From an uncultured Anaeroplasmataceae bacterium (GTDB taxonomy: Bacteria; Bacillota_I; Bacilli_A; Acholeplasmatales; Anaeroplasmataceae): a stretch of DNA of 64,000 nucleotides. Position 1 is the first letter of the stretch; each line of letters opens with the position of its first letter. Below the pieces are notes generated by a model, which saw only the letters and a list, made by a program, of their open reading frames with translations, made no database searches and had not been told where the DNA came from. The position numbers were made by a program, and so were the translations under genes. Positions 7,756 to 16,690 of the stretch are shown here, one piece after another. The stretch is taken from assembly GCA_910584005.1 (NCBI GenBank), contig CAJTXR010000005.1, forward strand, positions 1 to 64,000, written 5' to 3'.

Positions 7756-10700
7756 ATGCCAGAAACTAAATCTGTTTCGACAAGGAAAACTTCAACACCA
7801 AAAACAAGTACGACTGCTAAAAAAAGTAGTCCTGCAAAAACTACAACGAGTAAAACAACCGCATCTAAGGATTCAAGTCCTAAAGTATCTGTTCAAAAGA
7901 CAACAAGTGGAGGAACAAAATCTTCAACCACTAAAACAGCGAGTACCCCTAAACCTGTAGAACAGGCTAAAACTAAACCAGTGGCTAAAAAAACAACTGC
8001 GAAAACGAGTGCCCCTAGTACTCCAATTGTGGAGCCTGTAACAAAGTCAACTCCTGTAAAAAAGGCAGGAAGCTCTAGTTCTACTGAGAAGCCTAAAACA
8101 AGTACAACTAAGGGAAATAAGCCAGCAACAAAAGAAGCACTAGTAGAGGAAAAACCAGTTAAAAAAACTAGTCCAAAAGCTCAACCAAGCAGCAATAAAA
8201 CAAAATGGATTGCCATTTTATCTGGTGCTTGTTTCTTAGTTTTATTAATTATTATTTTGATTATCATTTTTTCTGTGAAATCTTGCTCATCCTCCAAAGA
8301 TGAATATTCTAATGAATATAAAACTTCTACTAAGGTTGGATATCAAGCAGAACAAATTGGAACTGTAAAACGAAAAATTCCAACTGAAGAAAAAAATGAA
8401 GGTATGTCACCTGTCGGCTATCCTAAATATGGATATACATTAAAAGAATGTATTGGTAGTGATGATGAAAAAGTAGCACTTAGAAACAAAATCATTGCTG
8501 AATCTAGCTATTTAACTACAGTAAATACATGGAATGGTGGTGGCGGTAAATATAATCGCTTTGATTCAGAGGGAAATCTTTATTTGAATCAGGATCCTGT
8601 TTTAGATAGTGAAGGAAATCAAAGAAAATTATATAAGCATACCGCATCTGTTGGATTATATTTAGGAGATGTATCTGATGATGAACCAGGTGTAGTAAAA
8701 CAGATTACGATGTCCCCAAGAGGATATGATAGAGGATATGGTATAACAGGATTATATGCTCCTGCAGGAGAAATTGTAAAACTTGAAATTTCAGGAGATG
8801 ATATGGAAGCAACAGGAGGAATCGTTGTCCATATTGGTCAAGCATTATTTAATGGTAAAGCCAACAACATTTGGGCTGCCAAAAATCAGATGAACCGGTT
8901 CCCAGTAATATTAAATACATTAAATATTACAAAAGATCTTGCTGAATACGATGAGGAAAAAGATATGTATACCGCATATTTAGGTTCTTTTGTTGGAGGT
9001 CCAGTTTATATAAGAAATGAAAGAGTCACATTTAGTGTTACAATTTCAGGAGCAGTAAATTATTCTCACTTTATTTTAGGTTATACAACAAAAGAAGAAT
9101 TTGAAGAAAATTCAAAATCTAGTGCCCCTTATTTTGATTTAGAAGTATGGGAGTATGGTGTATTACATTCTGGCCCTAAACAATATGCAAAGCCATTTAG
9201 TTATAGTGATATATATGATGCAGCTATTTTATGGGATAAGATAGCTCTTGTATCTACACAACTTAACAAGCAAGGAATTGTTTTCCTTTATGATCCATTT
9301 GTTGCTGCTGGTGCAGCGGTTGCTTTCCCAGGACAGGGCTCTGTGAACTGTCCATCAGGTTGGATGTCAGGATCATTAAATTATAAATCCTTTGTAAATA
9401 GTGGTGCATGGGGAAATATGCATGAGTATAATCATAATTTCCAAGGCTTTGGACTTGGCAATGGTGGCGAAGTAACCAATAACTCTTTAAATTTAGTTTC
9501 GTATAGTTTATTTACTCGAATATCATCTAGTCGTCAAATTGGTACAATTAATGAAGGCTTAGGAGGCTGGAATAGTTATACGAATGCTTCTTGGGCATTG
9601 AGAGAAATTACGGAAAATAGATATAGTAATGGAAAACAAGGATTAGCTATTTATGCAAATATGCTCCATAATTTTGGTCAAGAAATATTTATTAATTCCG
9701 CTAAAAATTCAGGTGGACAATCTATAGATAAATGGTTTACTGCAACCATGAATGCTTCTAAGCATGATATGACCTATTTTTATAGAGATTTAATCGGCTA
9801 TCAAGTATCTGATTCTGTATTGAATACAGCGAAAGCCAATCAGTATCCAATGTTTGTTCCTGTAGCCTCTATTTATCAGACAGGTAGAAGTTTTACCTAT
9901 GGGGATGAAAAAAGATATACCCAGACAATGAAACCTTATGTGATTCCATATGGTAAAGAATATACAATAGATTTAAATCCATTAAAATTTGAAAATAATA
10001 TTTATCAAGAGGGTAGCATTGTAGTACCGAATGGATTTACGTACAAAATTAAAAGTGTGAGTCAACCTGAAAATGGTAAGATTGAAGATTTAGGAAATAA
10101 TACCTATAAATTTACACCTAACGCATCTATGTATTCAGGAAAGATTTATGTTACTTTAGAAATAACAAAAGATGATAAAGCATTTACTGTGGATGATGTT
10201 GAACTTGTAATGGAGTTTGAACAATCTCATGAAATGAATAAAACTATGTTAGAAAGAACAACCTACACTTATAGTGATGATAAGATGTATTCAACTGCAA
10301 CAGAAGCATTTGAAGCCAACTATGCAAACTACACCGATAAAGTTGCAGGAGATAACCAAAATCCAATATTAAATGGCAAGGTAGTTCAAAATGGAAATGC
10401 TGAGGTTTGGTTTACAGAAAAGCCTACAACCAATCAAGTTATAGAAGTTAAGGGGAAAATGCATGTAGATGAAGTAGGTAAATATCGACTTGCTTTAAGA
10501 GGCCGTTATAATTGTGCGTTATATGCTTCATTAGATAACGGAAAAACTTATGAGCTTGCTGCTACTTATGTTCAAGATAAATCTTCAAGTGCGAATTTCC
10601 CAAATACGGAAGGAACCTATAAGGATTATGAATTAGAAGCAGATTCGTGGTTATATTTTAAAGCCGTTTTAATCGTAAAACCTGATAGTACAAAAAATGC

Positions 10701-11679
10701 AGCTTTTATAGGCGTGGGTTGGGGGAAATTCACACCTGCGGCTCCTATTTTAGATGATGATGGCAATGAAATTGGTTTGATTCCAGAAAGTGTAAAGGTT
10801 TCTTATGCTTCTGCATATCGAGAGTCTTATGAGTTTTCAAATGCCAAATTTGAATCCGATTATTTTTACAAGCGAACATATTCATATTCTTACAATAATA
10901 ATATATATTATCAAGATCAACAAACGCTCGTTTCATCCTATGGTTATACGCCTTGGAATGCAAATGATCATAAATTAGAAAATTTAGTGGATGGAAAAAC
11001 AAATACATATATTCATACGAATTATACTGCTTCAGAAACAAAACCATTGATTCTAAATCTTGATATGGGCAAAACAATTAAAGCCAACCGTATGGTTCTT
11101 TATACGCAAAGTCGTGTAGACCCTCATTGTCCAAAAGATTTTACGCTTCAGGGAAGCCTAGATGGAGAGAACTTCTTTGATATTGGCACATTTAAAGACA
11201 CGAAATTGTCTAATGCAAGAGTTACAGTTGATTTTGATTCTGTTGAATTCAGATATTACAGACTTACAATTACAAAATCAACAGGAAGATATTTGATTAT
11301 AAGTAAAATAGATTTCTCTAATATTTTTGAATTACCAAATGCGACTCATATTTCTCTTGATGATGCAAGAGTTACACTAAAGGGAAGTTGGAATTCAGAA
11401 TCTGTATTATCTTCTTTTGGTCATGTATATTTAGGAAAGAAGAATTCAACTTTAGAATTTGAATTTGAAGGTACTCGATTTGGCATTTTATCTTCAAAAT
11501 CTTTTAAAGATGATTTTGAGGTTTATATTGATGGCAAAAAGGTTTCCTCTATTGATTTAAAAGAAGTAGAAAGTGGTACTTATGCATCCTTTATTTCAGA
11601 TGTTCTAAAAGAAGGAAAGCATACAGTGAAAATCAAATGTAAGGGAAAAGCAAATATAGATTCAATTTTATATTGGTAA
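7756..11679 (+). CDS. Membrane-anchored M60-like (enhancin/mucinase-type) metallopeptidase with carbohydrate-binding-like modules
   Basis: A 1307-residue surface protein. Residues 1-150 are a disordered tail of Lys/Thr/Ser/Pro; a single transmembrane anchor spans about 151-175 (WIAILSG to IFSVKSC). The Peptidase M60 region follows (about 220-720), with zinc motif HEYNH at 556-560 and the downstream Glu572 in NGGEV, matching HExxH-x(8-24)-E. M60-like peptidases of gut bacteria cleave O-glycosylated mucin-type glycoproteins. The C-terminal half has beta-rich modules: one PA14/CBM-like (about 860-1010), an F5/8 type C-like domain (about 1040-1195, with LENLVDGKTNTYIHT) and a final jelly-roll-like module to the C-terminus. 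The topology puts the basic tail inside the cell. ATG follows AAAGGAGAG. It is a single-gene unit with its own terminator. Confidence 0.9.
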   Translation: MPETKSVSTRKTSTPKTSTTAKKSSPAKTTTSKTTASKDSSPKVSVQKTTSGGTKSSTTKTASTPKPVEQAKTKPVAKKTTAKTSAPSTPIVEPVTKSTPVKKAGSSSSTEKPKTSTTKGNKPATKEALVEEKPVKKTSPKAQPSSNKTKWIAILSGACFLVLLIIILIIIFSVKSCSSSKDEYSNEYKTSTKVGYQAEQIGTVKRKIPTEEKNEGMSPVGYPKYGYTLKECIGSDDEKVALRNKIIAESSYLTTVNTWNGGGGKYNRFDSEGNLYLNQDPVLDSEGNQRKLYKHTASVGLYLGDVSDDEPGVVKQITMSPRGYDRGYGITGLYAPAGEIVKLEISGDDMEATGGIVVHIGQALFNGKANNIWAAKNQMNRFPVILNTLNITKDLAEYDEEKDMYTAYLGSFVGGPVYIRNERVTFSVTISGAVNYSHFILGYTTKEEFEENSKSSAPYFDLEVWEYGVLHSGPKQYAKPFSYSDIYDAAILWDKIALVSTQLNKQGIVFLYDPFVAAGAAVAFPGQGSVNCPSGWMSGSLNYKSFVNSGAWGNMHEYNHNFQGFGLGNGGEVTNNSLNLVSYSLFTRISSSRQIGTINEGLGGWNSYTNASWALREITENRYSNGKQGLAIYANMLHNFGQEIFINSAKNSGGQSIDKWFTATMNASKHDMTYFYRDLIGYQVSDSVLNTAKANQYPMFVPVASIYQTGRSFTYGDEKRYTQTMKPYVIPYGKEYTIDLNPLKFENNIYQEGSIVVPNGFTYKIKSVSQPENGKIEDLGNNTYKFTPNASMYSGKIYVTLEITKDDKAFTVDDVELVMEFEQSHEMNKTMLERTTYTYSDDKMYSTATEAFEANYANYTDKVAGDNQNPILNGKVVQNGNAEVWFTEKPTTNQVIEVKGKMHVDEVGKYRLALRGRYNCALYASLDNGKTYELAATYVQDKSSSANFPNTEGTYKDYELEADSWLYFKAVLIVKPDSTKNAAFIGVGWGKFTPAAPILDDDGNEIGLIPESVKVSYASAYRESYEFSNAKFESDYFYKRTYSYSYNNNIYYQDQQTLVSSYGYTPWNANDHKLENLVDGKTNTYIHTNYTASETKPLILNLDMGKTIKANRMVLYTQSRVDPHCPKDFTLQGSLDGENFFDIGTFKDTKLSNARVTVDFDSVEFRYYRLTITKSTGRYLIISKIDFSNIFELPNATHISLDDARVTLKGSWNSESVLSSFGHVYLGKKNSTLEFEFEGTRFGILSSKSFKDDFEVYIDGKKVSSIDLKEVESGTYASFISDVLKEGKHTVKIKCKGKANIDSILYW

Positions 11680-11682
11680 GTG

Positions 11683-11716
11683 AAAAAGAGATTGCATTTT
11701 TGCAATCCTTTTTCTT
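11683..11716 (+). terminator. Terminator after the M60-like peptidase gene
   Basis: AAAAAGAGATTGCA pairs with TGCAATCCTTTTT around a short T loop, and a T-rich tract follows. Confidence 0.9.
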
Positions 11717-11768
11717 TATTTATGTTTTATTTTATGTAATATTTTGTTATAATAATATAGATTAGGAT

Positions 11769-14405
11769 GTGATGATTTTGAAACGAATGATTTTAGTAGA
11801 TGGAAATTCTTTGATGTACCGTGCCTATTATGGAATGGCGGCAGTAGGAAATTTGACTCAAAACTCAAAGGGACTATACACAAACGCAATTTACGCATTT
11901 GTACGAATGATGAACCATTTAATCAACAGCAAATATGATGCAATATTAGTGGCTTTTGATGCAGGAAAGAAAACCATACGTCATGAATGGATGACCGACT
12001 ATAAGGCAGGAAGAGCTCCAATGCCTGATGAATTTAGGATGCAAATTGCATATATAAAGCAATTCCTTGAAATTATGCGAATCAAGCAATATGAACAAAG
12101 CCTTTATGAAGCAGATGATATTATAGGAACGATGGCGAAAAAAGGAGAAGAGGCCGGATTTCATGTAGATATTTATTCTTCAGATAAAGATTTACTTCAA
12201 TTAATCACTCCAAACACAACCGTGCATTTAACTAAAAAGGGAATGACGGATTTAGAAGATTATACTCCAGAGTATTTTTTTGAAAAGTATCAAATCAAAT
12301 ATACTCAGTTTGTTGATTTAAAAGCGATGATGGGAGATAAAAGTGATAATCTTCCTGGCATTCCAGGAATTGGCGAAAAAAAAGCAGTTAAGTTTTTACA
12401 AACTTATGGCACTTTAGATGAAATTATTGCCCATAAAGAAGAAATAAAGGGAGCAGATGGACTTAAGGTTTGTACGCATTATGAACAAGCCCTTTTATGT
12501 AAAAAAATGGCAACGATTTTAAGAGATTTTGATATTCAATTATCCGTACAGGATACTTTAAAAAAAGAATTTGATCGAGATAAATTAATTAATTTTTATC
12601 AAGAATTAGAATTTAAATCCTTACTAAAGGAAGTTAATTATACCAGTGGTGAAATCAGTGAAAATACAACAAAAACGGAGTATGAGGTTGTTAAAGATGT
12701 TCTAAGATTCAAAGAAATATTACTTCCTTATTCAGCATTAATTTTTGAAACTTTTGATTATAATTATCATAAGAGTCCTTTATTGGCAATTGGGTTAAAA
12801 AATAAACTCGGGACCTTTATTATTGAACCAGAAATGTTGTTTAGTAGTATAGATTTGCAACTATATTTAGAGGAAAATAACCATAAATCGATTTATGATT
12901 ATAAACGTGCATTTGTATTGATGCGTAGATTAGGATTTACTCTTGAAGGGGTTGATTTCGATCTATTGCTTGCGAGTTATATTCTAAATCCATCCTTAGG
13001 AAAAGAAGAGTTTAAAGTCGTAAGTGAGCATTTTGAATATAGTGATGTCTTCTATGATGAACAGGTCTATGGTAAGGGTGCAAAAAAAATGATGCCAGCT
13101 AAGGAGCTTTTATTTCAGCACATAGCCAAAAAAGTAAATTGTGTCTATTTTTTAAAAAATAATTGTTTGACAAAATTAAAAGAAACGGATCAGCTTAATC
13201 TTTTAACTGAAATAGAAATTCCATTATCTAGAGTATTAGGTAAAATGGAATTTACCGGGATAACGGTTGACTTGCAAGAATTAGAACGACAAAAACATTT
13301 ATTAGAGGAAGACATTGATCTTCTTACAAACAAAATTTACGCACTAAGTGGGGAAGTATTTAATATTGCATCTCCTAAACAATTAGGAAGTATTTTATTT
13401 GAAAAATTAGGTATTCCTTATCCAAAAAAGAAAGCGACAAGCTATTCAACAGATATAGAAATTTTACAATCTGTAAAGGAATATCATCCCATCATTGATT
13501 TGATAATTGAGTATCGAGCCAAGACAAAATTATATTCTACATATATTGTTGGCCTAAAAGAACAAATTCACCCCGATCAAAAGGTCCATACTATTTTTCA
13601 ACAGGCCCTTACGACAACAGGAAGATTATCTAGTGTTGAACCGAATCTCCAAAACATACCTATTCGTACGGAAGAAGGGCATTTAATTCGCAAAATGTTT
13701 GTTCCAGAAACGAAAAGTAATATTCTATATTCAGCTGATTATTCTCAAATTGAGCTTCGTGTACTTGCTCATATGGCTCATGTGGCTAAACTAAAGGATG
13801 CTTTTATTCACGGAGAAGATATTCATGCCAAAACTGCACAAGAAGTTTTTGGAAAAGAAGAAATTACGAAAGAGGATCGACATAGAGCCAAGGCTGTAAA
13901 TTTTGGTATTGTCTATGGAATTTCGGCATATGGGTTAGCTACGGATTTGGGAATAACCAATATTGAGGCAGCAAATTTCATTAAAAAGTATTATGAAGTT
14001 TATCCAGAAATAAAACAATTCATGGATGAAACAATTGAGTTTTGTAAAACTAATGGTTTTGTAAAAACAATGAAAAATAGAACACGGTATATTCCAGAAA
14101 TTAATTCAAATATTTATATGCAAAGAGAATTTGGTAAACGCATGGCGATGAATGCACCAATTCAAGGTACGGCAGCAGATATTATTAAAATTGCTATGAT
14201 TCTAGTGGATCATGAAATAGAAACAAGAAAACTAAAAAGCAAAATGCTGATCCAGGTTCATGATGAACTTGTCTTTGATGTAGCCTATGGAGAAGAAGAT
14301 ATTATGCTTGAGCTTGTTAGAAGAAATATGCAAAATGCTGTACAATTAGATGTACCTTTGGTAGTTGGTGATTCATTTGGAAAAAACTGGTATGAGGTGA
14401 AATAG
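11769..14405 (+). CDS. polA: DNA polymerase I
   Basis: Repair and Okazaki-fragment-processing polymerase of about 878 residues. The N-terminal 5'-3' exonuclease (about 1-290) has VDGNSLMYRAY, EADDIIGT, SSDKDLLQ and the helix-hairpin-helix GDKSDNLPGIPGIGEKKA. The central 3'-5' exonuclease-like domain lacks the proofreading DxE residues (ALIFETFD), as in Bacillus Pol I. The polymerase domain carries motifs A (YSADYSQIELR), B (RAKAVNFGIVYG) and C (QVHDELVFDV). Starts at GTG 11769, ATG 11772 or TTG 11778 are possible; AGGATG spacing favours TTG 11778. An extended -10 TGTTATAAT lies at 11745-11753. It is the first gene of a tightly packed replication/repair cluster running to dnaI. Confidence 0.97.
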   Translation: MMILKRMILVDGNSLMYRAYYGMAAVGNLTQNSKGLYTNAIYAFVRMMNHLINSKYDAILVAFDAGKKTIRHEWMTDYKAGRAPMPDEFRMQIAYIKQFLEIMRIKQYEQSLYEADDIIGTMAKKGEEAGFHVDIYSSDKDLLQLITPNTTVHLTKKGMTDLEDYTPEYFFEKYQIKYTQFVDLKAMMGDKSDNLPGIPGIGEKKAVKFLQTYGTLDEIIAHKEEIKGADGLKVCTHYEQALLCKKMATILRDFDIQLSVQDTLKKEFDRDKLINFYQELEFKSLLKEVNYTSGEISENTTKTEYEVVKDVLRFKEILLPYSALIFETFDYNYHKSPLLAIGLKNKLGTFIIEPEMLFSSIDLQLYLEENNHKSIYDYKRAFVLMRRLGFTLEGVDFDLLLASYILNPSLGKEEFKVVSEHFEYSDVFYDEQVYGKGAKKMMPAKELLFQHIAKKVNCVYFLKNNCLTKLKETDQLNLLTEIEIPLSRVLGKMEFTGITVDLQELERQKHLLEEDIDLLTNKIYALSGEVFNIASPKQLGSILFEKLGIPYPKKKATSYSTDIEILQSVKEYHPIIDLIIEYRAKTKLYSTYIVGLKEQIHPDQKVHTIFQQALTTTGRLSSVEPNLQNIPIRTEEGHLIRKMFVPETKSNILYSADYSQIELRVLAHMAHVAKLKDAFIHGEDIHAKTAQEVFGKEEITKEDRHRAKAVNFGIVYGISAYGLATDLGITNIEAANFIKKYYEVYPEIKQFMDETIEFCKTNGFVKTMKNRTRYIPEINSNIYMQREFGKRMAMNAPIQGTAADIIKIAMILVDHEIETRKLKSKMLIQVHDELVFDVAYGEEDIMLELVRRNMQNAVQLDVPLVVGDSFGKNWYEVK

Positions 14406-14921
14406 ATGGATGCAATAAAAAACAGAAGAAGTGTAAGAGAATTCGATTTATCTAAAAAAATAAGTTTTGAAATATTAACTGAACTTTGTAAATATGGAGA
14501 GGCTGCACCTTCAGCACGGAACCAAAAAAGTAGAGAATACATTATTATAGATGATGAAACTATAATTAAAGAACTATCTTCTATATCTAAAGGGTCTATG
14601 ATTCTTACCAACTGTAATACTTGTATAGCTGTAATCGCAAGAGATCCTAAAGAATTATCAACGCCTCATATGCAGGTACAGGACTTATCTTGTGCTGTAG
14701 AAAACATTTTAATTGCGGCAACCTCTTTAGGAATTGGGAGTTGCTATATTGGAGTTCATCCTTTAGAGGAAAGAATTATTGGTTGTGATCAGATTTTACA
14801 TGTCAAGCCAGGAATGCATACGTTTGCGTTAATTGCGTTAGGATATCCAGTAAAGGATGATGTATTTTATGATAAAAATAAACTAGATTTGTCTTATCTA
14901 CATCATAATAGGTATTCATGA
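14406..14921 (+). CDS. Nitroreductase-family FMN oxidoreductase
   Basis: A 171-residue cytoplasmic flavoprotein. The N-terminal MDAIKNRRSVREF is the classic FMN-phosphate-binding start of the family; GEAAPSARNQKSREYI and ALGYPVKDD near the C-terminus are also typical. These enzymes reduce quinones, nitroaromatics or related substrates with NAD(P)H; the natural substrate cannot be told. The ATG directly follows the polA stop codon and the end overlaps the next gene's first ATG, so it is in the polA operon. The position between polA and mutM is unusual compared with Bacillus. Confidence 0.92.
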   Translation: MDAIKNRRSVREFDLSKKISFEILTELCKYGEAAPSARNQKSREYIIIDDETIIKELSSISKGSMILTNCNTCIAVIARDPKELSTPHMQVQDLSCAVENILIAATSLGIGSCYIGVHPLEERIIGCDQILHVKPGMHTFALIALGYPVKDDVFYDKNKLDLSYLHHNRYS

Positions 14922-15733
14922 TGCCAGAGTTACCTGAAGTAGAAGTTGTTCGTCAAGTTTTACAGGAACAGCTAGTCGGAAAACGAGTTGTGCAAGTGGA
15001 ATGTTTTTATTTGCCAATGATTGAAAATGATTTTATAGAATTTAAATCACATCTAGAAAACCAAAGAATAATTGAAATTAAACGATATGCTAAATATTTA
15101 ATATTTATTTTTGAAACAGGAACTATGATTTCACATTTGCGTATGGAGGGGAAATATTTTTATGTTCCATCTGAACAAGAACCCATGCCTCATGTGCACG
15201 TTATTTTCCATTTGGATAATGGATATCAATTGCGTTATCAAGATACAAGAAAGTTTGGCCGAATGATTTATAAGCCTTATAACGATTTATATACGACATT
15301 ACCCTTAATGAAAATTGGAGTTGAGGCGAATGCAAGCCATTATGATTTAGATAAACTGTATCAAAAAATTCATAAGAAAAAAATACCCATTAAAGAGATA
15401 TTACTAGATCAAACCACTATCTCGGGGTTAGGAAATATATATGTCGATGAGGTACTATATGCAAGCAGGATTTCTCCATTACGTAAAGGAGAAGATATCC
15501 GTAAGGATGAGGTTTTACATATAATGCAAAATTCATTTCAGATCTTAAATCAAGCCATTGAATTAAAGGGAACAACAATTCGAAGCTATACTTCATCTTT
15601 AGGAGTTACAGGCGAGTTTCAAAACTTTTTAAAGGTCCATACCAAAACCACTTGCATAGCGTGTACTTCATCTCTCAGTAAAATTAAAATTGGCGGTAGA
15701 ACGAGTTATTACTGTCCAAAATGTCAGAGGTAG
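14921..15733 (+). CDS. mutM: Formamidopyrimidine-DNA glycosylase (Fpg/MutM)
   Basis: Base-excision repair glycosylase/AP lyase for 8-oxoguanine and formamidopyrimidines. The N-terminus must be MPELPEVEVV because Pro2 becomes the catalytic nucleophile, so ATG 14921 is right and the in-frame ATG 14918 is not. Glu3 and the conserved Lys in RMEGKYF are present. The H2TH region has LLDQTTISGLGNIYVDEVL, and the C-terminal zinc finger has CIAC...CPKC. Length 270 is normal. Its start overlaps the nitroreductase stop and its end runs into the coaE leader. Confidence 0.97.
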   Translation: MPELPEVEVVRQVLQEQLVGKRVVQVECFYLPMIENDFIEFKSHLENQRIIEIKRYAKYLIFIFETGTMISHLRMEGKYFYVPSEQEPMPHVHVIFHLDNGYQLRYQDTRKFGRMIYKPYNDLYTTLPLMKIGVEANASHYDLDKLYQKIHKKKIPIKEILLDQTTISGLGNIYVDEVLYASRISPLRKGEDIRKDEVLHIMQNSFQILNQAIELKGTTIRSYTSSLGVTGEFQNFLKVHTKTTCIACTSSLSKIKIGGRTSYYCPKCQR

Positions 15734-15735
15734 AT

Positions 15736-16338
15736 ATGAAAAAACTATGTATCGGAATTACGGGAGGAATTGCCAGTGGGAAAAGTCATGTGGCTCATAT
15801 TCTATCCTCTTTAGGCTATGAAGTAATAGATGCAGATTTAATATCAAAACAATTGACACAAAAAGCCCAACCCATATATAATAATATTATCCAAGTTTTT
15901 GGAAAAGAATTTATTGATGAATCTGAAGAACTCAATCGAAAGAAGTTAGCTGAATTTATATTCCATAATCCAGAGCAAAGGGAAGTATTAAATTCTATTA
16001 GTCATCCTTATATTATTAATGAAATAAAAAGAAGAATCAAAATATCTTCGCAGGAGATTCTATTTTTAGATATCCCTTTACTATATGAGGCCCATTTAGA
16101 ATCTTTGTGTGATAAAATTGTTTGTGTTTATTTAAATAAAGAAACTCAAATAAAGCGATTAATGGAACGAGAACAAATTTCAAACTCTTATGCAATTGCA
16201 AAAATTAATTCTCAATTGTCCCTTGAAAAGAAAAAAGAAATGGCGGATTTTGTGATTGATACAAAAGGGAGTTTTCATCAAACAGAACAGAATGTTATAG
16301 AATTAGTAAAACAAATAAAGGAGTTAAAACCATGGTAG
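15736..16338 (+). CDS. coaE: Dephospho-CoA kinase
   Basis: The last step of coenzyme A synthesis, phosphorylating the 3'-hydroxyl of dephospho-CoA with ATP. Residues 1-20 hold the P-loop GITGGIASGKS. DADLISKQL and the lid-like region around RLMEREQIS are also typical. About 200 residues, normal length. ATG 15736 is chosen over ATG 15721 because AGAGG lies just upstream and the protein then begins directly with the core fold. Its context after mutM is the same as in Bacillus. Confidence 0.96.
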   Translation: MKKLCIGITGGIASGKSHVAHILSSLGYEVIDADLISKQLTQKAQPIYNNIIQVFGKEFIDESEELNRKKLAEFIFHNPEQREVLNSISHPYIINEIKRRIKISSQEILFLDIPLLYEAHLESLCDKIVCVYLNKETQIKRLMEREQISNSYAIAKINSQLSLEKKKEMADFVIDTKGSFHQTEQNVIELVKQIKELKPW

Positions 16339-16679
16339 TAGTAGAAACAAGTGAAAAAAATAATACCAATTTATATGCAAGTCATTATTATAAAACTTCC
16401 TATGAAAAGTTAAAGGAAGCCTATTTAAAAATTTTAACAGAAAATAATTTTAGAATTGTATCTATCGACGATTCTTATTCTGAGATTTTTGCTGAACAAC
16501 CTCATTTATCTGTTCAAGCTAAAATCATTGAACAAAATCCAAAGGAAACATCTATCGATTTTTATATTTCTGCTGAATATTTATTTGGCAATCGAAAAAA
16601 AGTTAATTCATTTTTAACGATGGTATATGCCAATTTGGAAAAAGCATTTGAAATAAAAGGATTAGGATTACATAAGTAA
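16332..16679 (+). CDS. Conserved small protein of unknown function between coaE and dnaB
   Basis: A 115-residue soluble protein with alternating predicted strands and a C-terminal helix; no catalytic motif or membrane segment is visible. I do not recognise it. It overlaps the coaE end by seven bases and is followed 11 bases later by dnaB, so it is translated with the replication-initiation genes. In Bacillus nrdR lies here; this protein lacks the zinc ribbon and ATP-cone of NrdR, so it is not a homologue. Confidence 0.7.
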   Translation: MVVVETSEKNNTNLYASHYYKTSYEKLKEAYLKILTENNFRIVSIDDSYSEIFAEQPHLSVQAKIIEQNPKETSIDFYISAEYLFGNRKKVNSFLTMVYANLEKAFEIKGLGLHK

Positions 16680-16690
16680 AGGAGTAGCGT

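Noticed and set aside
10745..11077. Minus-strand frame of 110 codons inside the M60 gene
   Set aside because: It is a shadow of a clearly real coding frame, with His/Tyr/Cys-rich composition and no family resemblance.
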